From an uncultured Finegoldia sp. (lineage in GTDB: Bacteria > Bacillota > Clostridia > Tissierellales > Peptoniphilaceae): DNA of 14,569 bases. This document shows positions 7,328 to 14,213 of this stretch, piece by piece. The translations under genes were made by a program, and so were the position numbers. The stretch lies in NCBI RefSeq assembly GCF_900766215.1, contig NZ_CAAFUQ010000081.1, forward strand, positions 1 through 14,569. Reading direction: 5' to 3'. The notes under the pieces were generated by a model. The model made no database searches. It saw only the letters and a program-made list of their open reading frames with translations, and was not told the DNA's origin. Positions within the stretch are counted from its first letter, which is position 1. Each line of letters starts with the position of its first letter.

Positions 7328-9232
7328 TTATTTTCTATTTTGGTATTCATCTACTAATTCATCAATAAATTCATCTGTATTTTTAGAACCAACATCTCCA
7401 AGATCTCTCTTTCTTACAGATACTTCATTGTTGTCAATTTCGTTTTGACCAATAATTAATGAATAGTTAACTTTCTTTAATTGAGACTCTCTTATTTTTA
7501 AACCTATCTTTTCACTTCTGTCGTCTACTTTAACTCTTAATCCTCTGGCTTTCATTTTTTGTTGTAATTCGTATGCATAATCATTAAACTTATCGCTAAT
7601 AGGAAGAATTTCTACTTGAACTGGTGACAACCATAATGGGAATTTTCCTGCATAGTGTTCAATTAATATACCCATAAATCTTTCTTCACTACCTAAGATA
7701 GCTCTATGAATCATTGCTGGACGTTTTTTAGATCCATCGCTAGCAATATATGTCATATCGAATCTTTCTGGCATTTGGAAGTCTAATTGAATTGTTCCAC
7801 ATTGCCAAGTTCTTCCGATTGCATCTTCCAAGTGGAAATCTATTTTAGGTCCATAGAAGGCACCATCGCCTTCATTAATTTTATATGGAAGACCTTTATG
7901 TTCTAATGCACTTTTTAATGAATTAATCGCTAATTCCCAATCTTCATCAGAACCCATCGAATCTTCTGGACGAGTTGATAATTCAACTTCATATTTAAAT
8001 CCAAACTTAGAATAGATAAAATCACAGAAATCAATAATATTAGTTACTTCTTCTTCTATTTGTTCAGGTAAGCAGAATACGTGTGCATCATCTTGTACGA
8101 AAGTTCTTACTCTGAATAAGCCGTGTAATGCACCTGATAATTCATGACGATGAACTTGACCTAATTCGGCAACTTTAATTGGAAGTTCCCTATAGCTGTG
8201 TAATTCGTCTTTGTATACTAAGATAGATCCAGGACAGTTCATTGGTTTAATAGCATAATCATCACCATCTATTTGAGTAAAATACATATTTTCTTTGTAG
8301 TGATCCCAGTGACCTGATTGATGCCACAAATCTTCATTCAAAATCAATGGAGTTTTAATTTGACCATATCCTCTTTCCAAAAGTTGTTCTTTTAAGAATT
8401 TTTCTAGTTCATTTAAAACAACCATTCCATTTGGATGGAAGAATGGGAAACCTGGACCTTCTTCTTGAATTGAGAATAATCCCATTTCTTTACCTATTTT
8501 TCTGTGGTCTCTTTTCTTTGCTTCTTCCATTCTTTCCAAATATTCATCTAATAATTTCTTTTTAGGGAAAGAAATCCCATAAATTCTTTGAAGCATTTTA
8601 TTGTTTTCATCGCCTCTCCAATATGCACCTGCTATAGATAACAATTTAAATGCTTTTATATTTTTAACTTCTAATAGGTGTGGCCCTCTACATAAATCAA
8701 CGAAATCTCCCATTTCATATAATGTGATTGTAGCATCTTCATCGAGATTTTCAATCAAATCAACCTTGTAATCTTGTCCTTCTTTTTTAAATCTTTCTAA
8801 AGCTTCTTCTCTTGAAATTTCAACTCTTACTAATTGAGGATTTTCCTTTACTATTTTTTTCATTTCAGCTTCAATTTTTTCTAAATCTTCTGGAACAAAT
8901 TTATGATCTGTATCTAAATCATAATAAAATCCAGAATCAATTGAAGGACCTATTGCAAATTTTGTACCCGGATACAATCTTTGAATTGCATAAGCCATTA
9001 AGTGTGATGAAGTATGCCAGAAAACTTGTTTCCCTTCATCGTCGTCAAATTTTACAAATTGTACTTCACAGTTAGAATTGATAGTTTCCATTAATCCCAT
9101 TATTTTTCCATCAACAACTGCTCCAACACAATCTCTTGCTAATCCTTCAGATATTGATTTGCAAACATCCAATAAACTTATTTCTCCGTCAAACTCTTTA
9201 ACAGATCCATCTTTTAATTTTACTTCAAACAT
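7328..9232 (-). CDS. thrS: Threonine-tRNA ligase
   Basis: ThrRS charges tRNA-Thr. The 634-residue protein is full length. It has an N-terminal TGS domain (about 1-62), the editing domain with HTSSH (73-77) and CRGPH (C181, H185), the class II catalytic core, and an anticodon-binding domain from about residue 537. The catalytic zinc ligands are visible: C333 in MNCPGS, H384 in DDAHVF and H509 in MIHRAILGS. A strong AGGAGGT site precedes the ATG. The complete T-box leader between hisS and this gene implies induction when uncharged tRNA-Thr builds up. Confidence 0.98.
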   Translation of the reverse strand: MFEVKLKDGSVKEFDGEISLLDVCKSISEGLARDCVGAVVDGKIMGLMETINSNCEVQFVKFDDDEGKQVFWHTSSHLMAYAIQRLYPGTKFAIGPSIDSGFYYDLDTDHKFVPEDLEKIEAEMKKIVKENPQLVRVEISREEALERFKKEGQDYKVDLIENLDEDATITLYEMGDFVDLCRGPHLLEVKNIKAFKLLSIAGAYWRGDENNKMLQRIYGISFPKKKLLDEYLERMEEAKKRDHRKIGKEMGLFSIQEEGPGFPFFHPNGMVVLNELEKFLKEQLLERGYGQIKTPLILNEDLWHQSGHWDHYKENMYFTQIDGDDYAIKPMNCPGSILVYKDELHSYRELPIKVAELGQVHRHELSGALHGLFRVRTFVQDDAHVFCLPEQIEEEVTNIIDFCDFIYSKFGFKYEVELSTRPEDSMGSDEDWELAINSLKSALEHKGLPYKINEGDGAFYGPKIDFHLEDAIGRTWQCGTIQLDFQMPERFDMTYIASDGSKKRPAMIHRAILGSEERFMGILIEHYAGKFPLWLSPVQVEILPISDKFNDYAYELQQKMKARGLRVKVDDRSEKIGLKIRESQLKKVNYSLIIGQNEIDNNEVSVRKRDLGDVGSKNTDEFIDELVDEYQNRK

Positions 9233-9246
9233 AAATACCTCCTAAT

Positions 9247-9282
9247 AAAAAAAAGACCCTAATCCCGATAGGGACAAGTGTC
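9247..9282 (-). terminator. T-box terminator stem
   Basis: On the minus strand GACACTTGTCCC pairs with GGGATTAGGGTC around a TATC loop, with about two mismatches (9255-9282). Eight T residues follow (9254-9247). The CCCUA of its left arm could instead pair with UAGGG of the T-box core, which is the ON structure. Confidence 0.85.
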
Positions 9283-9422
9283 TCGTGGTTCCACCCTAAT
9301 TTTTTCTCATTTAACAATTGGCTCCAAATTAGTATTCAGTATATTGATCTCTTAAGTAAAATTTCAGCCCAAGTTTTACTCTCTCTGAAAGTTCTAATAT
9401 ACCTACTGGGATTTTTCATCGC
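9247..9422 (-). promoter_or_regulatory. T-box riboswitch controlling thrS
   Basis: The T-box core AGGGTGGAACCACGAG (9297-9282) is followed by an intrinsic terminator, then by the thrS ribosome binding site. Upstream is a stem I-like region: a 5' strand with AGUA, a helix made by GGUAUAUU (9403-9396) and AAUAUACU (9345-9338), and a distal stem AGUAAAA/UUUUACU. On the 3' side of the specifier loop, GAA is followed by U and then ACU (9333-9331), a threonine codon. The tRNA acceptor-binding bulge is UGGA, which should read a tRNA ending in UCCA. The leader begins right after the hisS stop, and I see no clear promoter between them. Confidence 0.92.
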
Positions 9423-9423
9423 C

Positions 9424-10719
9424 TTATTTTAACTTTTCTATGATTTGGTTAAGCTCTAGTAATTCTTGATTACCATTTTCCATGTTTCGTAAAGTAAATT
9501 TATTTTGCTCAACTTCATCCTGTCCTATTATTATAACATATTTTACGGATAATTTGTCAGCATAATTAAATTTCTTTTTTAATTTATCATCTTCAAGATA
9601 ACTCATACATTTTACTGATGAATTTCTCAAATCATTCATCAGTTTCACTGCATTTTTTTCGAATCCTTTCATAGGAATGATGATGCAATCGAAGTTAGAA
9701 TGTTGTACTTTAACCAAATTTAATTCTTGAAGTTGATAGAATAATCTAGTTAATCCTATACTCATCCCTACTCCAGGTAATTTGCTTTTAGTGAAATTAT
9801 TTGCTAAATTATCATACCTGCCGCCAGAACATATTGAACCAATTTCTCGATATTCCTTAAAGAATGTTTCGAAAACTGATCCTGTATAATAATCAAGTCC
9901 TCTAGTAATTGATAAATTAATTCTTATATTATCTTCATTAACACCTAACGATAGAATATCTTCATATACAAATTTCAATTCGTTAAGACCATTAACAAAT
10001 AATTCATTATCAATATTCATAGATTCAAGTTTTTCGATTATTTCTGTATTAGTTCCATCAATTTCTAGAAATTTTACAATTGAATTTATATTTTCATCAG
10101 TCAAGTCTAACTTAGATAGTTCTTCTTTAACACTTTCTTTTCCTATTTTATCTAATTTATCAATTATTCTCAAACATGACTCAAAATCTTCTATTCCTAA
10201 ATAGGAAAAATATCCATTTAATAGTTTTCTATTATTAAATTGAAATTCAAAATCTGGAACTTCGATAGCCTTTAATGCTTGATACATACATTTTAAAATT
10301 TCTGCATCATTGTATAAGCTTAATTTTTCGTTTCCTATAATATCTATATCACATTGATAAAACTCTTTATAGCGTCCTTTCTGATTGCGTTCTCCCCTAT
10401 AAACTTTTCCTATTTGATATCGTCTAAAAGGAAATGCTAAATCTTGCATATACATCGAGACATATTTTGCCAATGGAACTGTTAAATCGAATCTTAACCC
10501 TTGATTCTTTTTACTATTGTCAATTCTATATACCTGTTTGCTTGTTTCTCCTCCGCCTTTAGATAGTAAAACATCTAATTTTTCAATAGCAGGTGTATCT
10601 ATTGATAAAAATGCATTTTCAATAAAAACATCTTCTATTTTTCTTTTAATTGTATCGAATACCAATTGATCTTCAGGAAGAAGCTCCATCATCCCTGGTA
10701 ACGTGGACGGTTGAATCAT
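9424..10719 (-). CDS. hisS: Histidine-tRNA ligase
   Basis: HisRS charges tRNA-His. From the ATG at 10719 it has 431 residues, normal for bacteria. Class II motif 2 lies around YRGERNQKGRYKEFYQCDIDI (107-127). The histidine-specific segments RGLDYYTG (273-280) and GGRYDNL (299-305) and motif 3 GVGMSIGLTR (316-325) are all present, then a C-terminal anticodon-binding domain from about 343. The chosen start has AGGAGGT 6 nt upstream. The 12-codon extension seen in the longest open frame would overlap the end of the previous gene. It follows the GNAT/GME-like gene by 13 nt, so they form one operon. The thrS T-box begins directly after its stop. Confidence 0.97.
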   Translation of the reverse strand: MIQPSTLPGMMELLPEDQLVFDTIKRKIEDVFIENAFLSIDTPAIEKLDVLLSKGGGETSKQVYRIDNSKKNQGLRFDLTVPLAKYVSMYMQDLAFPFRRYQIGKVYRGERNQKGRYKEFYQCDIDIIGNEKLSLYNDAEILKCMYQALKAIEVPDFEFQFNNRKLLNGYFSYLGIEDFESCLRIIDKLDKIGKESVKEELSKLDLTDENINSIVKFLEIDGTNTEIIEKLESMNIDNELFVNGLNELKFVYEDILSLGVNEDNIRINLSITRGLDYYTGSVFETFFKEYREIGSICSGGRYDNLANNFTKSKLPGVGMSIGLTRLFYQLQELNLVKVQHSNFDCIIIPMKGFEKNAVKLMNDLRNSSVKCMSYLEDDKLKKKFNYADKLSVKYVIIIGQDEVEQNKFTLRNMENGNQELLELNQIIEKLK

Positions 10720-10732
10720 AACTGACCTCCTA

Positions 10733-11863
10733 TTAATTAAAGAATATAGACCCACGATCTATAAAATCATCATCTTTTATATAAAAATATTTTATATTTT
10801 CTTTTTCTAAAATTTCAATAAGTTTATCTTTAAATTTGTATTTTTCAAGATTTCCATAGAATACAAGTCCAAAATCGCTAGAATACCCACAAGTACCACC
10901 AATAAATCCTGTATCATAACCTTCTAATTCTATACCTCCAGAATCTATTAAATAAGCCTTAATATTGTGTTTTTGTACCTTATTAAATATAGATTTATCA
11001 CAAGTAATCAAAAAATCATTAAAAACAATAGTTGAACATTTAGAATATCCTTGATTTACCTTAATTATTTTATTATTTTTCAAAAGCTTAAGTATAACAG
11101 GATCCACAGATTTTTGATTACAAATTAAATGATTTTTAATAGAAAAATTATTTAATAAACAATCTTTTGGATATATGTCGGTTACTTCAAACTCTGTAAC
11201 ATACAAATCTATATAATTTGGAAGATATGCTCTATAATGAGAATACGATTCTTTCGAACAGACATATGTGTTATCATTTATTTTTCTAATTTGCATATCT
11301 ACATGGTCTCTAATTTTTTTATCTATTTTCTTACTATTGTAGCTGAAAATAATAACGTAATTATTATCTTTTAAAAATTTGATTAAACTATCGTTAGACT
11401 TAAAACTAATTATAGCAAATTTGCAATAATTTTCATCGAATAACTCTCTTCTATATTTTAACCTATTGTCTTCGTCCAAATATTCTTTGATAATTTCATC
11501 AAAAATATAACCATTAAACTCAAAACTAATTATATCAAATAAATTTGATAGTGCATAATCCATTAAAAACCTAAAAAATTTAAAAAGTATTGATTTATTA
11601 ATCTTCGTAAAGAAAATTTCATTAACTTTTAATTCTTTTCCTTCACAACAAATAACAAAATATCCAATTAAATCAGATTCATCATAAATTAAGTAATGAT
11701 TTTTATTAGGTATTTGTTTAGTCATAGATTTTATGATACTGTTTTTATTTCTTGCTACGCTAGAATCAAATTTATTTTGAAATAGACTATTATTTCTTAT
11801 TTGATATGTAAGTTCCGATATTTCTTCAATATATTCTTCTTTTAATAAATCAACAAAAATCAT
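10733..11863 (-). CDS. Two-part protein: GNAT-like N-terminus, DUF6873-like GME-fold C-terminus
   Basis: The protein has 376 residues. The C-terminal part (about 150-376) matches the pattern I remember for the clostridial DUF6873 family, assigned to the guanidino-group-modifying (GME, pentein) fold. Signposts are DHVDMQ (186-191), QGYSKCS (271-277), ITCD (286-289), GFIGGTCG (319-326) and DRGS (369-372). Penteins include deiminases, amidinotransferases and also inactive members. C325 in GGTCG, H187 and D189 are candidate catalytic residues, but this is inference. The N-terminal part (about 1-140) has a strand-helix pattern suggesting a GNAT-type fold, but I see no clear acetyl-CoA loop (Q/R-x-x-G-x-G/A), so it may be inactive or something else. 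A clear AAGGAGT site precedes the ATG. It is cotranscribed with hisS, and its function is unknown. Confidence 0.7.
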   Translation of the reverse strand: MIFVDLLKEEYIEEISELTYQIRNNSLFQNKFDSSVARNKNSIIKSMTKQIPNKNHYLIYDESDLIGYFVICCEGKELKVNEIFFTKINKSILFKFFRFLMDYALSNLFDIISFEFNGYIFDEIIKEYLDEDNRLKYRRELFDENYCKFAIISFKSNDSLIKFLKDNNYVIIFSYNSKKIDKKIRDHVDMQIRKINDNTYVCSKESYSHYRAYLPNYIDLYVTEFEVTDIYPKDCLLNNFSIKNHLICNQKSVDPVILKLLKNNKIIKVNQGYSKCSTIVFNDFLITCDKSIFNKVQKHNIKAYLIDSGGIELEGYDTGFIGGTCGYSSDFGLVFYGNLEKYKFKDKLIEILEKENIKYFYIKDDDFIDRGSIFFN

Positions 11864-11881
11864 AATAACTCCTTAAGATAT

Positions 11882-11915
11882 AAAAAAAAGGAAAGTCTAT
11901 AAAAAACTTTCCTTT
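11882..11915 (-). terminator. Terminator of the tRNA cluster
   Basis: AAAGGAAAGT (11887-11896) pairs with ACTTTCCTTT (11906-11915), a 10-bp stem with a 9-nt loop. On the minus strand it runs into eight T residues. The first stem base is the last A of the tRNA-Cys CCA end, so tRNA and terminator abut. Read-through would reach the GNAT/GME-like gene and hisS, for which I see no other promoter. Confidence 0.85.
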
Positions 11916-11988
11916 GGAGGCGACACCCAGATTTGAACTGGGGGTGAAGGTGTTGCAGACCTCTGCCTTACCACTTGGCTATGTCGCC
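11915..11988 (-). tRNA. tRNA-Cys (anticodon GCA)
   Basis: This is a complete 74-nt cloverleaf with encoded CCA. The acceptor arms GGCGACA and TGTCGCC are followed by discriminator U. The D-arm is AGCC/GGCA-like, the anticodon loop CTGCAAC has GCA at 11956-11954, and the T-arm is CCCAG-TTCAAAT-CTGGG. It is the last gene of the Phe-Gly-Cys cluster, 3 nt after tRNA-Gly. Confidence 0.97.
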
Positions 11989-11991
11989 ATA

Positions 11992-12066
11992 TGGAGCGGA
12001 AGACGAGACTCGAACTCGCGACCCTCGCCTTGGCAAGGCGATGCTCTACCACTGAGCCACTTCCGC
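11992..12066 (-). tRNA. tRNA-Gly (anticodon GCC)
   Basis: This is a complete 75-nt cloverleaf with encoded CCA. The acceptor arms GCGGAAG and CTTCCGC are followed by discriminator U. The D-arm includes GGCTCAGTGGTAGAGC, the anticodon stem is CGCCT/AGGCG with GCC at 12034-12032, and the T-loop is TTCGAGT. It lies 8 nt downstream of tRNA-Phe on the same transcript. Confidence 0.97.
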
Positions 12067-12074
12067 ACGCATTT

Positions 12075-12150
12075 TGGTGCCCAGAGCCGGAATCGAACCA
12101 GCGACACAAGGATTTTCAGTCCTTTGCTCTACCGACTGAGCTATCTGGGC
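12075..12150 (-). tRNA. tRNA-Phe (anticodon GAA)
   Basis: This is a complete 76-nt cloverleaf with encoded CCA. The acceptor arms are GCCCAGA and TCTGGGC with discriminator A. The D-arm includes AGCTCAGTCGGTAGAGC, the anticodon loop has GAA at 12117-12115 (stem GGACT/AATCC region), and the T-loop is TTCGATT. It is the first gene of the cluster and lies about 19 nt after the predicted transcription start. Confidence 0.97.
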
Positions 12151-12175
12151 TTAATGTATCAACCATTACTTTAAT

Positions 12176-12204
12176 AGTATAAACGATTAAATTAGATTTG
12201 TCAA
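12176..12204 (-). promoter_or_regulatory. Strong promoter of the tRNA cluster
   Basis: TTGACA (12204-12199) and TATACT (12181-12176) have a 17-bp spacer, very close to the sigma-A consensus. It is placed to start transcription near 12169, just before tRNA-Phe. It may also be the only source of transcripts for the GNAT/GME-like gene and hisS, through read-through. Confidence 0.88.
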
Positions 12205-12239
12205 ATTTTTTTACAACAATTTAAATTCTTCTTTACAAT

Positions 12240-12965
12240 TTACTTATACCTTTGCAATACTCTGTCATTTAACCCATACCACAATGCATCTTCTATAGAA
12301 TTATTTAAAACATTTTTCAATGTCTTAACAATTTTTTTGTACAAATTTTCCAATTGCCACATATTCAAAAAACGCTCTTCCGAAATTACCACACTGTCGT
12401 TAATCGATTTAATTACCAATTGTTTATCCATTTTAGTGTTAATACTGAATATTTTATCCTTTAATATATTTTCACAATAATTATCAATTATCGAATCTTG
12501 TACTTTAAATGCATTTGATTTGTTTTTTATTGATAAAATCATCTTATTTTTTAAAAACTTTGCACTTCTATTATCTGTATTATGAAGTAGAATATCAGAT
12601 TTTTTTATTGTAGATGCCGGAATATGTCTCAATGCGTAGAACTCTAGTTCATCGCAAATATTTTTATTATTAAAACCTTCTGTATAAGCTTGAAGATAGT
12701 ATGTGAATTCAATCTTATTAATATCCTCTGATATCAAATCAAAAATTGCTCTAATTATATTTTCTCTGTCATTTCTGTATGACAAATGATTATTTAGGAC
12801 ATTATAAATTTTATTAAGAGCATTATATTTTACATAACAAGGTTGTATTTTGTTTTCTTGTTGAACAATATCAAGCATTAAGTATAAAGCTAATAAATCA
12901 TCTTCAAAAAGAAATTTTTTCTCAAGCTTTTTCTTTAAATTGTTCGTGTTGTAAGCTTTATACAT
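12240..12965 (-). CDS. Unrecognised 241-residue protein
   Basis: I do not recognise this protein. It has 241 residues, is rich in Lys, Asn and Ile, looks mostly helical and soluble, and has no signal peptide or clear membrane segment. Segments such as DDLLALYLMLDIVQQ and FTYYLQAYTEGF suggest a helical bundle. An AGGAGT site lies about 9 nt before the ATG. It follows the phospholipase C-like gene by 21 nt on the same strand, so the two form one transcription unit and may act together. No clear terminator separates it from the tRNA promoter region. Composition is like its neighbours, with no sign of recent transfer. Confidence 0.7.
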   Translation of the reverse strand: MYKAYNTNNLKKKLEKKFLFEDDLLALYLMLDIVQQENKIQPCYVKYNALNKIYNVLNNHLSYRNDRENIIRAIFDLISEDINKIEFTYYLQAYTEGFNNKNICDELEFYALRHIPASTIKKSDILLHNTDNRSAKFLKNKMILSIKNKSNAFKVQDSIIDNYCENILKDKIFSINTKMDKQLVIKSINDSVVISEERFLNMWQLENLYKKIVKTLKNVLNNSIEDALWYGLNDRVLQRYK

Positions 12966-12986
12966 AACTCAAACTCCTAATTATAT

Positions 12987-13628
12987 TTAAAAAACAAATG
13001 ACTTTTGGTAGTACCTTTCTGTAGAGAATACTTCAATTATTTCAAAAATAAAACAGAAAATAGAATAATTTAGACCGTATGCAAAGTCCAAATCACGTTT
13101 CATTTCTGTTGAAGTGTTGTACTCATCTACTATATCTTCAATGTAATTTTTGACCAATGTTTTTAACATAACACACTCATCATTATCTATGTTTACCCTA
13201 TTTGTTTGGATAGCTTTTTTATCAAATGTATGATTTTGTGATAACTTATTTAAAACTCTTTCATAATTAATATGGTCTTTAAGATGTTCATTACATCTCC
13301 ATCTTTTTGCATGAGGAAGGCATACATAATCACTTAAATAATGACTGATTACGCCAAGTTTTGTGCTAAGAATTTTATTTTGTAATGAATTTAATCTTGT
13401 CAAATCTGTAAATTGAAAAAGATAAATTACTGTGATAATCTCCTTCACGATATAATTTATACTTTCTTCCTTGTAATGGGATATTAGCTTATATTTTGGT
13501 AAAATATCTGGACTAACAGCTCCCCATTCTAATTTTTTTATATTCAAATTGATTCCGTATGAATCTTTAATATCTTGATTTATTTCTCTAATAATTCTCT
13601 TATGAGTTTCTGGAAAAATATTAATCAC
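12987..13628 (-). CDS. Zinc-dependent phospholipase C-like protein, cytoplasmic
   Basis: The 213 residues resemble the zinc-dependent phospholipase C/S1-P1 nuclease fold. The pattern WGAVSPD, ISHY, GVISHYLSDYVCLPHA and HINYE gives possible zinc ligands H9, D41, H51, H96, D100, H106, H119 and E123. The spacings H96-D100, D100-H106 and H119-E123 equal those of H118-D122, D122-H128 and H142-E146 in Bacillus cereus PLC. There is no signal peptide, and the N-terminal Trp ligand of the secreted enzyme is missing, so this is probably not a secreted lipase. It may hydrolyse a phosphoester inside the cell; the substrate is unknown. The frame can start only at GTG (13628) or a rarer codon, with AAAGG just 2 nt upstream, which is unusually close. 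Its promoter contains a palindrome. Confidence 0.78.
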   Translation of the reverse strand: MINIFPETHKRIIREINQDIKDSYGINLNIKKLEWGAVSPDILPKYKLISHYKEESINYIVKEIITVIYLFQFTDLTRLNSLQNKILSTKLGVISHYLSDYVCLPHAKRWRCNEHLKDHINYERVLNKLSQNHTFDKKAIQTNRVNIDNDECVMLKTLVKNYIEDIVDEYNTSTEMKRDLDFAYGLNYSIFCFIFEIIEVFSTERYYQKSFVF

Positions 13629-13654
13629 TACCTTTCGTCATTAGACATATTATT

Positions 13655-13683
13655 ATTTTAGAGTACTTTTAATTAAAAGTCAA
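13655..13683 (-). promoter_or_regulatory. Promoter of the phospholipase C-like gene pair
   Basis: TTGACT (13683-13678) and TAAAAT (13660-13655) are spaced by 17 bp. The transcription start should be near 13648, about 20 nt before the coding start. The spacer is almost filled by a perfect palindrome, described separately. Confidence 0.7.
13665..13680. repeat. Perfect 16-bp palindrome inside a promoter spacer
   Basis: ACTTTTAATTAAAAGT is a perfect inverted repeat without a loop. It covers the 3' half of the -35 box and most of the spacer. The position suits an operator for a dimeric repressor. With no G+C core or T tail it is a poor terminator for the preceding macro-like gene. Confidence 0.5.
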
Positions 13684-13686
13684 TTA

Positions 13687-14127
13687 TTATATTTTGCACA
13701 TAAAAACAAGAAAATCGCTAATTCTCAATGATTTTTCATCTATTACTTCATTTATTAGATTAACAAATTCACTAGAATATTTTTCTGTTAAAAAAGAATA
13801 ATCAATGTTTAGTGAATGTATTTCAAATTTTTTCATCTCACAAAAAACATTATAAATCAGATTTTTAAAAATACTTTTATTATTTTTTTTTAAATCATCA
13901 GGCAAGTTAGCTAAAATCACATAATCTGATGTGATATTAAATCCAGGAATGATTTTACATTCACCTTTTTCAATTCCGCTTATTTTTGTAAGAGGTTCTA
14001 AAATTCTTTCTCCTGCTTTTTCAACCAATTTTTTTGAATTCTCTTCTAGAAGTGAATTTTCGATAAAATATAAAATTGCATCGCTTTGTAGCTCAAAAAT
14101 ATTGCCCTTTACAAATCTTATATCCAT
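13687..14127 (-). CDS. Small degenerate macro-domain-like protein
   Basis: The 146-residue protein follows the layout of a macro (ADP-ribose-binding) domain: IRFVKGNIFELQSDAILYF at the start (residues 3-21), AGERI (38-42), GECKIIPGFNI (55-65) and YVILANLP (69-76). These correspond to GDIT-x-DAIVNAAN, AAG, GEA-iT-GynL and YVIHtVG in typical members. The NAAN motif is absent: the bases after DAI encode LYF. Thus ADP-ribose hydrolysis is unlikely, though binding of some nucleotide is possible. The assignment rests on the overall pattern only. AAAGGGG lies about 9 nt before the ATG. It diverges from tmcAL across 86 bp with overlapping candidate promoters. Confidence 0.6.
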   Translation of the reverse strand: MDIRFVKGNIFELQSDAILYFIENSLLEENSKKLVEKAGERILEPLTKISGIEKGECKIIPGFNITSDYVILANLPDDLKKNNKSIFKNLIYNVFCEMKKFEIHSLNIDYSFLTEKYSSEFVNLINEVIDEKSLRISDFLVFMCKI

Positions 14128-14145
14128 AAAATCTACCCCTTTTTA

Positions 14146-14174
14146 TTTACTATATTTCCAATATCAATTATAAT
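14146..14174 (+). promoter_or_regulatory. Candidate tmcAL promoter
   Basis: TATAAT (14169-14174) lies 17 bp after a weak TTTACT (14146-14151) and would start transcription near 14181, about 33 nt before the tmcAL ATG. It overlaps the candidate minus-strand promoter. Confidence 0.6.
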
Positions 14175-14178
14175 ACAA
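14149..14178 (-). promoter_or_regulatory. Candidate promoter of the macro-like gene
   Basis: TTGTAT (14178-14173) and TATAGT (14154-14149) have an 18-bp spacer. Its -35 box shares bases 14173-14174 with the tmcAL -10 box, so the two promoters occupy almost the same DNA. Confidence 0.45.
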
Positions 14179-14213
14179 CATAAGAAAAAAGTATATGAAA
14201 GGAATTAATAATT

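Noticed and set aside
9346..9348. AUC (Ile) as the T-box specifier codon
   Set aside because: It lies above the specifier loop, beside the stem I helix. ACU at 9333-9331 follows the GAA of the loop motif and matches the downstream thrS.
11897..12182. Open frames across the tRNA cluster on both strands
   Set aside because: They are translations of tRNA genes; the cloverleaves explain the sequence, and no ribosome binding sites are present.
13665..13680. Palindrome as a terminator of the macro-like gene
   Set aside because: It has almost no G+C, no loop and no T run after it on the minus strand; an operator role fits its place better.
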